A stretch of DNA of 64,000 nucleotides from NCBI GenBank assembly GCA_947586055.1, contig CANPXL010000002.1, positions 1 to 64,000 on the forward strand, in the 5' to 3' direction. The stretch's first letter is position 1. Every line of letters begins with the position of its first letter. This document shows, one piece after another, positions 18,060-26,593 of the stretch. The stretch comes from an uncultured Acetatifactor sp. Its GTDB lineage: Bacteria > Bacillota > Clostridia > Lachnospirales > Lachnospiraceae. Below the pieces are notes generated by a model. The model saw nothing but the letters and a program-made list of their open reading frames with translations, had not been told where the DNA came from and did no database searches. Made by a program: the position numbers and the translations under genes.

Positions 18060-19094
18060 CTACCTGTCGTCCTTCCGATACAGCTCGTCAAGCTGTGTCT
18101 GTATGGTCCTGAGCGTTCCCACGACCCTGTCATAATCCATTCTCTTCGGGCCGACGATACCGATGGTGCCCTTCATGCCTCCGCCCAGTTCGTAGGTGGC
18201 CGTGACGACGCTGCAGTCGCGCATGCTCTGTACCTGCGACTCCGCGCCGATATAAACCTGAATGCCGGTGTTTCCGTTCTCCGACCCGGCGTCCTGGAGC
18301 AATTCCCCCAGCAGCTGTTTTTCCTCAAAGGTATTGATCAGCTCGCTGGCCTTTTCCTGATCCGCCAGTTCCGGATAGCGGAAGATATTGTTGGTCCCGC
18401 TTGTATAGATCTCAAGGTCCTCTTCGTTCCTTATCCCTTCCGCCACGGCGTCGATGACGTCGCCCACGATATCGCCGTGGATCCCGGCCTGCTGCTTCAT
18501 CACGGAGATCATCCCAAGACTGATCTCGTCAATGGAAAGACCGTTCAGGTGCGAATTCAGCAGAATATTCAGTTTCAGCAGCGTCTCGTCGTCCAGCTCT
18601 TCCTTCACGGAAAGAATACTGTTCTTGATCACATTGCCTTCAATGACGATCACAGCGAGAATCTGATTCGCTTCCACCTTGGACAGCTGTATAAATTTCA
18701 GCTTGTTCCGCTTGGTCTGGGGCGCGGAGATCATTGTGGCGTACCGGGTATTCTGCGCCAGGACCCTCACGATCTGCTTCAGAAGCGTCTCCATCTTATC
18801 CTGACGCTCTACCAGCATCTCCTTCATCTCAACGACTTCCCGCTCTTTCTCTTCCATCATGGTATCTACATAGAGACGATACCCCTTGTCGGAAGGGATC
18901 CTGCCCGCGGAAGTGTGTGGCTGGAGAATATATCCCATCTCTTCCAGATCCGCCATCTCGTTGCGGATGGTCGCCGAACTCAGGTTCAGATCCGTATATT
19001 TTGAAATAGTCCTGCTGCCCACCGGTTCGCCGGTCTCAAGGTAGTTACGGATAACCGCCTGAAGGATTTTCTTTTTCCGCTCATCCAGTTCCGT
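18060..19094 (-). CDS. hrcA: heat-inducible transcription repressor HrcA
   Basis: A 344-residue HrcA, the repressor that binds CIRCE upstream of its own operon. The winged-helix N-terminus ELDERKKKILQAVIRNYLE and SATIRNEMADLEEMGYI are diagnostic, and the GAF-like domain follows. The start is unusual. The track ORF begins at a TTG that is the -35 box itself. Between CIRCE and the conserved N-terminus there is no in-frame ATG or TTG. The codon aligned with the usual start methionine is ACG at 19094, 8 bp after AGGGAGG. GTG at 19127 inside CIRCE and CTG at 19088 are alternatives. Confidence 0.93.
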   Translation of the reverse strand, partial: TELDERKKKILQAVIRNYLETGEPVGSRTISKYTDLNLSSATIRNEMADLEEMGYILQPHTSAGRIPSDKGYRLYVDTMMEEKEREVVEMKEMLVERQDKMETLLKQIVRVLAQNTRYATMISAPQTKRNKLKFIQLSKVEANQILAVIVIEGNVIKNSILSVKEELDDETLLKLNILLNSHLNGLSIDEISLGMISVMKQQAGIHGDIVGDVIDAVAEGIRNEEDLEIYTSGTNNIFRYPELADQEKASELINTFEEKQLLGELLQDAGSENGNTGIQVYIGAESQVQSMRDCSVVTATYELGGGMKGTIGIVGPKRMDYDRVVGTLRTIQTQLDELYRKDDR

Positions 19095-19120
19095 TTCCGC
19101 CGCCTCCCTTCCCGGCTCTG

Positions 19121-19147
19121 TTAGCACTCGTTTAAAGAGAGTGCTAA
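19121..19147 (-). promoter_or_regulatory. CIRCE operator
   Basis: A perfect TTAGCACTC-N9-GAGTGCTAA inverted repeat lies just downstream of the hrcA promoter -10 box. HrcA binds this element and represses hrcA-grpE-dnaK-dnaJ until heat shock. It probably lies in the untranslated leader. Confidence 0.98.
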
Positions 19148-19161
19148 CATTCGCTATCCAT

Positions 19162-19190
19162 AAAATATCACTTACCCTATCTATTGTCAA
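19162..19190 (-). promoter_or_regulatory. promoter of the hrcA-grpE-dnaK-dnaJ operon
   Basis: TTGACA (19190-19185), a 17-bp spacer and TATTTT (19167-19162) on the minus strand lie directly upstream of CIRCE. The expected transcription start falls between the -10 box and CIRCE. Confidence 0.9.
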
Positions 19191-19225
19191 CTGATTTATT
19201 TCAATTTATTTCTAAAATAATTATA

Positions 19226-19259
19226 AAAAGCGGCATGGCCCGCACGCCACGCCGCTTTT
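19226..19259 (-). terminator. terminator of the DUF6465 gene
   Basis: A strong stem AAAAGCGGC.TGGC / GCCA.GCCGCTTTT is followed on the minus strand by a T-rich run. It separates the DUF6465 gene from the hrcA promoter. Confidence 0.88.
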
Positions 19260-19283
19260 CGTGTTTTCCGCTATGTAGCTTCC

Positions 19284-19712
19284 TCAGATATTGAAGAAGC
19301 CGGTAAACTCCTGATTCATTACATAATACACCTTGTTTTCCTCAGGCTTTACATAAAGATCGATGGAAGCCAGCTCTCTCACCTTCTGCTTGAGGTCGTA
19401 TTTCCATACGTCCTGCGCTATCTTGATCAGTTCCTCCTGGGAATAGGACTTTCCTGCGAACTGAATGTGGACGGCAGTCTTCTGGTCCGCCTTCTTTACG
19501 GTCTTCCTTGCAGCAGGCTTTTTCGCCGTGCTCTTCCTTGCGGTCTTTTGTGTCTCTTCCTTCTTTACTTCTTTCTTTGCTTCTTTCGCTTCCGTTCCGG
19601 ACGCTTTTACCTCCGCCTTGGGGGCTTCGGTCCTGGAGCCCGCGGTTTCAGCCTTTACAGTGTTCTCTGTAAGTTTGTCTGCGGGTTTTACGGTCTTCTT
19701 CGGTGCTGCCAT
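19284..19712 (-). CDS. DUF6465 family protein with Lys/Ala-rich N-terminus
   Basis: A 142-residue protein. The first 75 residues are a basic, Ala/Lys/Thr/Glu-rich disordered segment (KEVKKEETQKTARKSTAKKP), reminiscent of histone-like tails. The C-terminal 65 residues form a compact domain (VHIQFAGKSYSQEELIKIA .. IDLYVKPEENKVYYVMNQ) matching the DUF6465 family of Lachnospiraceae. Function is unknown; nucleic-acid association is a guess from the basic tail. It is a single-gene unit with its own promoter and terminator. Start ATG 19712 follows GGGAGAG. Confidence 0.8.
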   Translation of the reverse strand: MAAPKKTVKPADKLTENTVKAETAGSRTEAPKAEVKASGTEAKEAKKEVKKEETQKTARKSTAKKPAARKTVKKADQKTAVHIQFAGKSYSQEELIKIAQDVWKYDLKQKVRELASIDLYVKPEENKVYYVMNQEFTGFFNI

Positions 19713-19807
19713 GTCAATCTCTCCCTTCCTGCATGTGCGATCTATGATCCGTTTACCTTACTCCTCAACAAGCCTTCTACCGATTCTTAATATGCCTGCC
19801 AAAAATA

Positions 19808-19836
19808 AGTTTATTCTATTTCGTAAAAAATGTCAA
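19808..19836 (-). promoter_or_regulatory. promoter of the DUF6465 gene
   Basis: TTGACA (19836-19831), a 17-bp spacer and TAAACT (19813-19808) on the minus strand lie about 95 bp upstream of the ATG. Confidence 0.75.
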
Positions 19837-19885
19837 CAATAACGATATTTTTCTTTTTTTCCGCCGCCCCGTCACGGGCATCCGG

Positions 19886-20746
19886 CTATCCCAGACACAG
19901 CAGCACCACGATCCCCAGCGCGATCCTGTACCACCCAAACACCCGGAAATCATGCTTTCTGACATACCCCAAAAGAAATCTGAGGGCGAAGACGGAAACC
20001 GCGAAGGAAACCGCCATTCCCACCGTCAAGAGCAGAAACTCCGTGCCGGTAAAGGCAAACCCGAACTTTAACAGCTTTAACAGGCTCGCCCCGAACATGA
20101 CCGGGATCGCCAAAAAGAACGTATATTCCGCGGCCACCGTTCTGGATACCCCGATCAGCAGCGCGCCCACGATGGTCGCGCCGGAGCGGGACGTGCCGGG
20201 AAACACCGCCGCGATCACCTGAAACACGCCGATCAGCAGCGCGGTCTGATAGGTGATCTGCGAAAGGCCCGTCACCTTCGGGGTCCTGTTCCGATTCCTG
20301 TTTTCAATCACGATAAACGCGATGCCGAAGACGATCAGGGCGGAGGAAACACTGACCGGGTTGTAAAACAGCGCGTCCAGCTCATCGTCAAACAGAATGC
20401 CGATCACCGCCGCGGGCACACAGGACACCAGAATCTTAAACCAGAGGATCCAGATATCCTTCTTCAGGTAAGCGGCTGCTCCCGTCCTGCCCTGTCTCTC
20501 TTTCTTCGTCAGCGCAAAGGGCCAGATCTGTTTCCAGAACAGCAGCACCACCGCCAGAATGGCCCCCAGCTGGATCACCACCTCGAACATTTCAAAAAAA
20601 GCGTCCACATCCGCGATGCCGCCCGCGGAAGCGGTAAAGGGAATCAGCTCGCTCACCAGAATCAGATGACCGGTGCTGCTGACGGGAAGCCATTCCGTGA
20701 TCCCCTCCACAATGCCGTATATGATGGCCTTTATGATTTCAGACAC
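19886..20746 (-). CDS. uppP: undecaprenyl-diphosphatase UppP (BacA)
   Basis: A 286-residue polytopic membrane phosphatase that recycles undecaprenyl pyrophosphate for cell-wall and glycan synthesis. GIVEGITEWLPVSSTGHLIL is the conserved first signature with the catalytic Glu and Ser, and FPGTSRSGATI the second. About eight membrane helices are present. The start is GTG 20746 with AAAGGGGGAG upstream, one base after the patatin stop, so it is likely translationally coupled. Confidence 0.96.
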   Translation of the reverse strand: MSEIIKAIIYGIVEGITEWLPVSSTGHLILVSELIPFTASAGGIADVDAFFEMFEVVIQLGAILAVVLLFWKQIWPFALTKKERQGRTGAAAYLKKDIWILWFKILVSCVPAAVIGILFDDELDALFYNPVSVSSALIVFGIAFIVIENRNRNRTPKVTGLSQITYQTALLIGVFQVIAAVFPGTSRSGATIVGALLIGVSRTVAAEYTFFLAIPVMFGASLLKLLKFGFAFTGTEFLLLTVGMAVSFAVSVFALRFLLGYVRKHDFRVFGWYRIALGIVVLLCLG

Positions 20747-20747
20747 G

Positions 20748-21617
20748 TTACTCCCCCTTTCCCTCGGCCTGCCCTTCCAGGAACCGGATCAATTCCCCGC
20801 CGCATTCCGCCGCATCCTCATATCCCTGCCGGTACAGGGCCTTCAGCTTATCCTTATCCTTCTCGATCCTTCCCACGTTACCCGCTGTCTTCGGGCGGAT
20901 CACAAAAGCCTTTCCTTCCCGGCGCTGGCTTTCAATAAAAGCAAGCTGGCGGTTGTAGCTTATATGCCGTTCGGCCATCAGCTCGTATACCTTTGGATAT
21001 TTCAGATAGCGCGCCCGGATCGGCCCCAGATGGCGGGCAGGCTGCCGCACATAGCCCGTCTCTTTCGTCATGATGACCACGTTTTTCTGATTGCCGCTCA
21101 TCACGGACTGCTGCAGCGGGATGGGATCGCTGATCCCGCCGTCCAGATAAGGTTTCCCGTCGATCATCACGTTTCTGGAGACCATGGGAAGCGAAGCCGA
21201 CGCCCGGATCTTCACGATGTCGGCCTTCATATCCCGGATGCGGAAATATGCGGGCCTTCCCGTGACAATATCGGTGGCCACGCTGTACGCCTTCCCCTGA
21301 TATTCCCGAAAAGCCTCATAGTCGTAAGGATACAGGTATTCCGGGATCAGAGAATAACAGATATCCACATTGAACAGATCGCCTGTGGTCAGAAGGCTCT
21401 CCAGACTGCAGTAACGTCTCGTGTTCAGGTAGTCCGCGCAGACGTCAAAGGCGCGCCCCCTTTGCTTCGACAGATAGCTGCACATGTGACACGCGCCTGC
21501 GGAGACGCCGTACACGCTGGAAAATTCAATTCCCCTGTCAAGGAAATAATCGAGGACGCCGGCCGTATAGATTCCCTTCATCCCGCCGCCCTCCAAGACA
21601 AGTCCGGCCTGATACAA
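20748..21617 (-). CDS. patatin-like phospholipase family protein
   Basis: A 289-residue patatin-type lipid hydrolase with a Ser-Asp dyad. LVLEGGGMKGIYTAGVL is the oxyanion hole, YGVSAGACH carries the nucleophile (GxSxG), and YLDGGISDPIPL the catalytic aspartate (DGG). It resembles the bacterial YjjU/RssA-like single-domain group. The start appears to be TTG 21617, 3 bp after the aminotransferase stop. It has no signal peptide, so a cytoplasmic or membrane-associated role is likely. Substrate unknown. Confidence 0.88.
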   Translation of the reverse strand: MYQAGLVLEGGGMKGIYTAGVLDYFLDRGIEFSSVYGVSAGACHMCSYLSKQRGRAFDVCADYLNTRRYCSLESLLTTGDLFNVDICYSLIPEYLYPYDYEAFREYQGKAYSVATDIVTGRPAYFRIRDMKADIVKIRASASLPMVSRNVMIDGKPYLDGGISDPIPLQQSVMSGNQKNVVIMTKETGYVRQPARHLGPIRARYLKYPKVYELMAERHISYNRQLAFIESQRREGKAFVIRPKTAGNVGRIEKDKDKLKALYRQGYEDAAECGGELIRFLEGQAEGKGE

Positions 21618-21620
21618 AAG

Positions 21621-22823
21621 TCATTCCACCTTTCCTTTTCCGTATTCTTCTTTTACAAACCGCCGCAGGGCCTTCAGAGAACGCTCCACCTTTTCCGTAT
21701 CGATACAGTAAGCCATGCGGAAATAACCGGGCGCGCCGAAGGTATCTCCGGGCACCAGAATCAGATCGTACTTTAAAGCCTTCTGGCAGAACGCCTTCGC
21801 GTCCTCTTCCAGCGCTTTGGGGAAGATGTAAAAGGTTCCGCCCGGCTTTACACAGGTAAACCCAAGCTCCTTAAGCTCCCGGTACAGAATGTTGCGGTTC
21901 GTCTCATAAACGCTTAAATCCGCCGTCTGATCCAGCACTCTGGCGATCAGAAGCTGAAACAGGGACGCGGGACAGTTGTGTCCGATTCCTCTCGAGATCT
22001 GGCCGCACATATTGACCATTGTCTCCGCATCCTTACACCGCGGGCTCACCGCCACATACCCGATGCGCTCTCCCGGCAGGGACAGGGCCTTGGAAAAGGA
22101 ATAGCACATAATCGTGTTATCGTAAAAACGAGAAACACAAGGCGCCGTTTCTCCGTCGAACACGATCTCCCGGTAAGGCTCGTCGGAGATCAGATAAATG
22201 TCATGCCCGTACTGCGCGGATTTTTCCCGCAGGATGTCCGAAAGTTCCTTTAACGTATCCGCGGAATAGACCACCCCGGACGGATTGTTGGGAGTGTTGA
22301 TCAGCACCGCCGCGACTTTTTCCGTTACCATTTCCCGGAATTTCTCCGTGTTGATCTGAAAACGCTCCGTATCGGGCGGTACTACCTTCAAAACCGCCCC
22401 CGTCAGGTCCACATAAGGATGGTACTCGGGAAAAAACGGCGCGAACGTCAGTATCACGTCCCCGGGCTCCGCGACGAGACGGAACGCGTGAGCCAGCGCT
22501 CCCGCGGCGCCGGATGCCATAAATATATGTTCTTTCCGATAGGGCAGTCCGAATCTCTTTTCCAGCGACGCCGCCACCGCCTCCCTGACGCCCGTGATGC
22601 CAAGGCTGGGACTGTATCCGTGGAGCGCCAGCGTATCCTCTGTCTGAAGCATTTCGATCATGGCGTCCGTACAGACCTGCGGAACCGCAACGGAAGGATT
22701 GCCGAGACTGTAATCGAACACATTCTCATATCCGATCTCTTTTCCTCTGGCGGTGGCAAACTCGGAAAGCTGCCTGATCACCGATTTTCCGGACAACATG
22801 TCTTTATATTTCTGAACCAACAC
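21621..22823 (-). CDS. PLP-dependent aminotransferase (class I/II)
   Basis: A 400-residue fold-type I aminotransferase of the aspartate-aminotransferase-like superfamily. NTPNNPSGVVYSA and LISDEPYREIVF bind PLP, CYSFSKALSLPGERIGYVAV carries the Schiff-base lysine, and the C-terminal FRMAYCIDTEKVERSL has the substrate-carboxylate arginine. The substrate is not evident. The start is GTG 22823 or TTG 22820, downstream of AAGGAGG. It heads an apparent unit aminotransferase-patatin-uppP. Confidence 0.88.
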   Translation of the reverse strand: MLVQKYKDMLSGKSVIRQLSEFATARGKEIGYENVFDYSLGNPSVAVPQVCTDAMIEMLQTEDTLALHGYSPSLGITGVREAVAASLEKRFGLPYRKEHIFMASGAAGALAHAFRLVAEPGDVILTFAPFFPEYHPYVDLTGAVLKVVPPDTERFQINTEKFREMVTEKVAAVLINTPNNPSGVVYSADTLKELSDILREKSAQYGHDIYLISDEPYREIVFDGETAPCVSRFYDNTIMCYSFSKALSLPGERIGYVAVSPRCKDAETMVNMCGQISRGIGHNCPASLFQLLIARVLDQTADLSVYETNRNILYRELKELGFTCVKPGGTFYIFPKALEEDAKAFCQKALKYDLILVPGDTFGAPGYFRMAYCIDTEKVERSLKALRRFVKEEYGKGKVE

Positions 22824-22853
22824 TGCAACGCGCCTCCTTATCCTGTGAAATTT

Positions 22854-22881
22854 ATTATACTACTTTTCAGCCGCAAAACAA
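22854..22881 (-). promoter_or_regulatory. possible promoter of the aminotransferase-patatin-uppP unit
   Basis: TATAAT (22859-22854) on the minus strand has TTGTTT 16 bp upstream (22881-22876). The -35 box is a weak match. Confidence 0.5.
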
Positions 22882-22894
22882 GAAATTTATGGTC

Positions 22895-24391
22895 TCAATC
22901 CGCATCCGCCCAGGCAAGCGCGCATTTCACCGCCTTCTCCCAGCCCTTCAGAAGTCTCCGGCGCGTTTCCCCGTCCATCCCGGGCTGAAAGACTCTCCCG
23001 ATCTGCCAGTTCTCCCGGATCTGTTCCCTGTCTTTCCAATACCCCGTGGCCAGACCGGCAAGATACGCGGCGCCAAGCGCCGTGGTCTCGATACAGCCCG
23101 GTCTGTGAACCGGCGTGTCGATGATATCCGCCTGAAACTGCATGAGAAAGTCGTTTGCGCTGGCCCCTCCGTCCACCTTAAGGCTCTTGAAACGGATCCC
23201 GCTGTCCCGCTCCATGGCCCCGAGCACGTCCGCGGTCTGATAGGCGACGGATTCCAGAACGGCCCGGATAAAATGCGCCTTCGTGCAGCCCCTTGTAATA
23301 CCCACCACGGTTCCTCTCGCGTACTGATTCCAGTATGGCGCGCCCATACCGGCAAAGGCGGGAACGACATAGACCCCCGCCGTATCCTCCACCGACCGGC
23401 TGTAGTCCTGAGTCTGGCCGGCGTTGTCGATCATGCGCATGCTGTCGCGAAGCCACTGAACTCCGGCGCCCGCCACAAACACACTGCCCTCCAGCGCATA
23501 CTGCGGTTTTTCCTCCATGCCCGCCGCAACGGTGGTCAGAAGGCCGGACCTCGACTCGATGGCCCGGTCCCCCGTGTTCATCAGAAGAAAGCAGCCGGTT
23601 CCATAAGTGTTTTTCACTTCCCCCTGTTCAAAGCAGCACTGTCCGAACAGCGCCGCCTGCTGGTCGCCCGCCGCGCCCGCAATGGGAATCTCTCTGCCGA
23701 AAACGGCAGCATCCGTATATCCGAAAATGCTTCCGGAAGGCTTTACCTGGGGCAGAAGGCAGGCAGGGATCCCGAACCGCTCCAGAATCTCGCTGTCCCA
23801 GCAGAGCCTGTGGATGTCGAAGAGCATGGTCCGGGAAGCGTTCGTGTAATCTGTCACATGAACCGCTCCCCTGGTCAGATTCCAGATCAGCCACGTGTCC
23901 ACCGTTCCGAACAGCAGCTCCCCGGCCTCGGCCCGGGCTTTGGCCCCGGGAACGTTCCGCAGGATCCATGCGATCTTGGACGCGCTGAAATAAGCGTCCG
24001 GTATCAGCCCTGTTTTCCTCCGGATCACCTGATCAAATCCGTCCTGTTTCAGCTCTTCGATCATATCCGAGGTCCTTCGGCACTGCCAGACGATGGCGTT
24101 GTACACGGGCTGTCCCGTTTTTCTGTCCCAGAGCACGGTGGTCTCCCGCTGGTTTGTAATGCCGATGGCGCAGATCTGCTCCAGGGACGCCCCCATTCCG
24201 GCCATGCACTCGGCGGCCACCGCCAGCTGAGAGGACCAGATCTCCATGGGATTATGTTCTACCCAGCCCGGTTTCGGGTAAATCTGGGTAAACTCTTTCT
24301 GCGACATGGAACGGACCGTTCCCGATTCGTCAAACAAAATGCAGCGGGAGCTGGTGGTTCCCTGATCCAAAGCCATAATATATTTCTGCAT
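22895..24391 (-). CDS. glpK: glycerol kinase
   Basis: A 498-residue FGGY-family kinase making sn-glycerol 3-phosphate from glycerol and [19 protein letters not shown] is the N-terminal phosphate motif, [12 protein letters not shown] the family signature, and [10 protein letters not shown] and the C-terminal [18 protein letters not shown] are typical of GlpK. Start ATG 24391 ([10 protein letters not shown]) is preceded by AGGAGAG; the track's extra 58 residues are unlikely. No glpF or glpD is adjacent. Glycerol 3-phosphate could feed the TagD-type CDP-glycerol enzymes of the glycan locus, but this is only an inference. Confidence 0.97.
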   Translation of the reverse strand: MQKYIMALDQGTTSSRCILFDESGTVRSMSQKEFTQIYPKPGWVEHNPMEIWSSQLAVAAECMAGMGASLEQICAIGITNQRETTVLWDRKTGQPVYNAIVWQCRRTSDMIEELKQDGFDQVIRRKTGLIPDAYFSASKIAWILRNVPGAKARAEAGELLFGTVDTWLIWNLTRGAVHVTDYTNASRTMLFDIHRLCWDSEILERFGIPACLLPQVKPSGSIFGYTDAAVFGREIPIAGAAGDQQAALFGQCCFEQGEVKNTYGTGCFLLMNTGDRAIESRSGLLTTVAAGMEEKPQYALEGSVFVAGAGVQWLRDSMRMIDNAGQTQDYSRSVEDTAGVYVVPAFAGMGAPYWNQYARGTVVGITRGCTKAHFIRAVLESVAYQTADVLGAMERDSGIRFKSLKVDGGASANDFLMQFQADIIDTPVHRPGCIETTALGAAYLAGLATGYWKDREQIRENWQIGRVFQPGMDGETRRRLLKGWEKAVKCALAWADAD

Positions 24392-24522
24392 CCTCTCTCC
24401 TTTCCGCCTCTGCGCCGGTCTGCGGCGCCGGCACGGCTCTCCTGCCTGTGTCCGTCTCCTGTTCTGTTCCGGCCGTCTTCTTATTTTACCATGCTGCGTC
24501 TGTCTTCCGCAACACGGAAAAC

Positions 24523-24560
24523 AAACTGCCCCGGGCGCCCGGAAGGCGCACGAGGCAGTT
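24523..24560 (-). terminator. terminator after the ammonium transporter gene
   Basis: A long stem AACTGCC.CG.GCGCC / GGGCGC.CG.GGCAGTT followed by TGTTTT on the minus strand, 30 bp beyond the amt stop. Confidence 0.88.
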
Positions 24561-24589
24561 ACCACTCTTTATATAAGGTTCAGGAAATA

Positions 24590-26356
24590 TTACTCCACAT
24601 CCTGCAGAGCCGCGAAGTTTTCCTCGCCGGTGCGGACCTTCACAACCTTCTCCACGCCGTACACAAAGATCTTGCCGTCTCCGATATGTCCGGTATACAG
24701 CGCCCTCTTTGCCGCTTCGATCACTGTTTCCACAGGAATCTTGCTGACGACCACTTCCACCTTTACTTTAGGCAGCAGCGTTGCGTCCATCTCCACGCCC
24801 CGGTACATCTCCCCGGCGCCCTTCTGAACGCCGCAGCCCATGACCTGCGTCACCGTCATACCGGTCACGCCCAGATCGTTCATGGCCTTCTTCAGCTGAT
24901 CGTACCTTGACAGCTTTGCAATCACCACGACCTTGTAAATACCGGTTGCCGGCAGCGGCGCCCCTGCGACGGGAACCGCCGCATCCCTCTTGGCCTGAGA
25001 GGCCATATCGTACTCGCCGGTGCCAAGATCGGTGTTTTCGTTTACATCCATCGTCATGGTGTTGGACACATCCATGATGGAGAATCCGGAGTATGCGGAA
25101 GCAAGGCCATGCTCGGTAGCATCCAGTCCGACGATCTCTTCTTCCTCGGAAACGCGAAGCCCTACCAGCGCCTTAATCACCAGAAACGTAATCGTAATCG
25201 TAATCGCAGCCCACGCCGCCACGCTGACAAAGCCCAGAAGCTGAAGTCCCAGCAACTCAAAACCGCCGCCGTAAAACAGGCCCACAAGCTTCTTTCCCGC
25301 GCTGTTTGCGATGGAATATCCCGGCGCGGTATCGGTTGCAAAGAGACCGACCGCAATGGTACCCCAAATACCGTTGAGGCAATGCACCGCCACGGCGCCC
25401 ACGGGATCATCGATACGCAGCTTGTAATCCAGAAACCAGACGCCGAAGACTACCAGCAGACCCGCTACGGCGCCGATGACAATGGCTCCGAAGGCATCCG
25501 TCACGTCGCAGGGAGCCGTAATCGCAACAAGTCCGGCCAGAGAAGCGTTCAGGCACATGGACACATCCGGCTTTTTGTATTTGATCCAGGTAAAGATCAT
25601 GCACACCACGGTGGCCACGGAAGGCGCGATGGTCGTGGTCACAAACACGGAACCCAGCTGCTCCACACTGGTGCAGGCCGCTCCGTTGAATCCGTACCAG
25701 CCCAGCCACAGGATGAACACGCCCAGACAGCCGATGGGAAGGTTATGGCCGGGAAAAGCGTTGACCTTCGTTACCTTACCGTTTTTATCCTTCACAAACT
25801 TACCGATACGGGGTCCCAGCAGCTTTGCGCCAACCAGCGCGGAAATGCCGCCCACCATGTGGATCGCGCAGGAGCCCGCGAAATCATGAAAGCCAAGCTG
25901 TGCCAGCCAGCCGCCGCCCCAGATCCAGTGCGCTTCGATCGGGTAGATCAGAGCGGAGATGACACCGGAATAGATACAGTAGGAAAGGAACTTTGTTCTC
26001 TCCGCCATGGCTCCGGAAACGATCGTCGCCGTCGTCGCGCAGAACACCAGATTAAACACAAAGTTGGACCAGTCAAAGCTCTCATAGCTTGTAAAAATGT
26101 CAAACCCGGGCTTTCCGATAAAGCCTGCCAGATCTTCTCCCAAAAACAGGCCGAAACCGATCAGAATGAACATGACCGTGCCGATACAGAAGTCCATCAG
26201 GTTTTTCATCAGAATATTTCCCGCATTTTTCGCTCTGGTAAAACCGGTTTCCACCATGGCGAACCCGGCCTGCATCCAGAACACCAGCGCGGCGCCAATC
26301 AGGAACCAGACGCCGAAGACCTGGCCGCTCACGGCCTCGAAAATCTCATTTGTCAT
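24590..26356 (-). CDS. amt: ammonium transporter with fused C-terminal PII domain
   Basis: A 588-residue fusion. Residues 1-420 are an Amt/MEP/Rh channel (VFWMQAGFAMVETGFTRAKN, HWIWGGGWLAQLGFHDFAGS with the conserved GxDFAGS-like signature, about eleven helices). A linker of 60 residues follows. The last 115 residues form a PII signalling domain (IYKVVVIAKLSRYDQLKKAM .. QKGAGEMYRG .. HIGDGKIFVYGVEKVVKVRTGE). The T-loop keeps the YRG tyrosine, but the position of the uridylylated Tyr51 (AEYMV in GlnB) is changed to VEMDA, so uridylylation is unlikely. PII normally plugs Amt in response to ATP/ADP and 2-oxoglutarate; here regulator and channel are one chain. Start ATG 26356 follows GAGGAGG. A strong promoter and 5' hairpin lie upstream. 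Confidence 0.93.
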   Translation of the reverse strand: MTNEIFEAVSGQVFGVWFLIGAALVFWMQAGFAMVETGFTRAKNAGNILMKNLMDFCIGTVMFILIGFGLFLGEDLAGFIGKPGFDIFTSYESFDWSNFVFNLVFCATTATIVSGAMAERTKFLSYCIYSGVISALIYPIEAHWIWGGGWLAQLGFHDFAGSCAIHMVGGISALVGAKLLGPRIGKFVKDKNGKVTKVNAFPGHNLPIGCLGVFILWLGWYGFNGAACTSVEQLGSVFVTTTIAPSVATVVCMIFTWIKYKKPDVSMCLNASLAGLVAITAPCDVTDAFGAIVIGAVAGLLVVFGVWFLDYKLRIDDPVGAVAVHCLNGIWGTIAVGLFATDTAPGYSIANSAGKKLVGLFYGGGFELLGLQLLGFVSVAAWAAITITITFLVIKALVGLRVSEEEEIVGLDATEHGLASAYSGFSIMDVSNTMTMDVNENTDLGTGEYDMASQAKRDAAVPVAGAPLPATGIYKVVVIAKLSRYDQLKKAMNDLGVTGMTVTQVMGCGVQKGAGEMYRGVEMDATLLPKVKVEVVVSKIPVETVIEAAKRALYTGHIGDGKIFVYGVEKVVKVRTGEENFAALQDVE

Positions 26357-26502
26357 AACAGTATCCTCCTCAGAAATAAAAATTGCGATACGGAGAGCCC
26401 CCTCTGAAGCTCCATCGCATCGCATTCCCTTGCAGCCGCCCCGCAAACGCGGCGCGTAACTGCGCAATATGTTCCGGCCACGCGCGTGATACTGCCGGAA
26501 AA

Positions 26503-26535
26503 AAGGCACTGTGGGAGTTACCACAGCGCCTTTGC
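26503..26535 (-). terminator. intrinsic terminator hairpin at the start of the amt leader
   Basis: The stem AAAGGC.CTGTGG / CCACAG.GCCTTT has a six-base loop and is followed by TTTTTT on the minus strand. It lies within about five bases of the predicted amt transcription start and 147 bp before the amt ATG. It may end read-through from the upstream TIM-barrel gene, act as an attenuator, or stabilise the 5' end. Confidence 0.8.
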
Positions 26536-26544
26536 TTATCTGTG

Positions 26545-26573
26545 AGTATAGCATTCCGGAGAAAAGGTGTCAA
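26545..26573 (-). promoter_or_regulatory. promoter of the amt gene
   Basis: TTGACA (26573-26568), a 17-bp spacer and TATACT (26550-26545) on the minus strand form a near-consensus promoter. It sits between the stop of the TIM-barrel gene and the leader hairpin, about 185 bp upstream of amt. Confidence 0.85.
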
Positions 26574-26593
26574 TTAGGAAAATATAACATATT

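Noticed and set aside
16481-18112. 543-residue plus-strand ORF
   Set aside because: Antisense to dnaK and grpE; its low-complexity end mirrors the GrpE acidic repeats.
18060-19190. Track start of hrcA at 19190
   Set aside because: That codon (TTG) is the -35 box TTGACA of the operon promoter, so it lies upstream of the transcription start.
22889-24910. 673-residue plus-strand ORF
   Set aside because: Antisense to glpK and the amt 3' end; composition typical of a shadow frame.
25109-26407. 432-residue plus-strand ORF
   Set aside because: Antisense to the well-supported Amt-PII gene.
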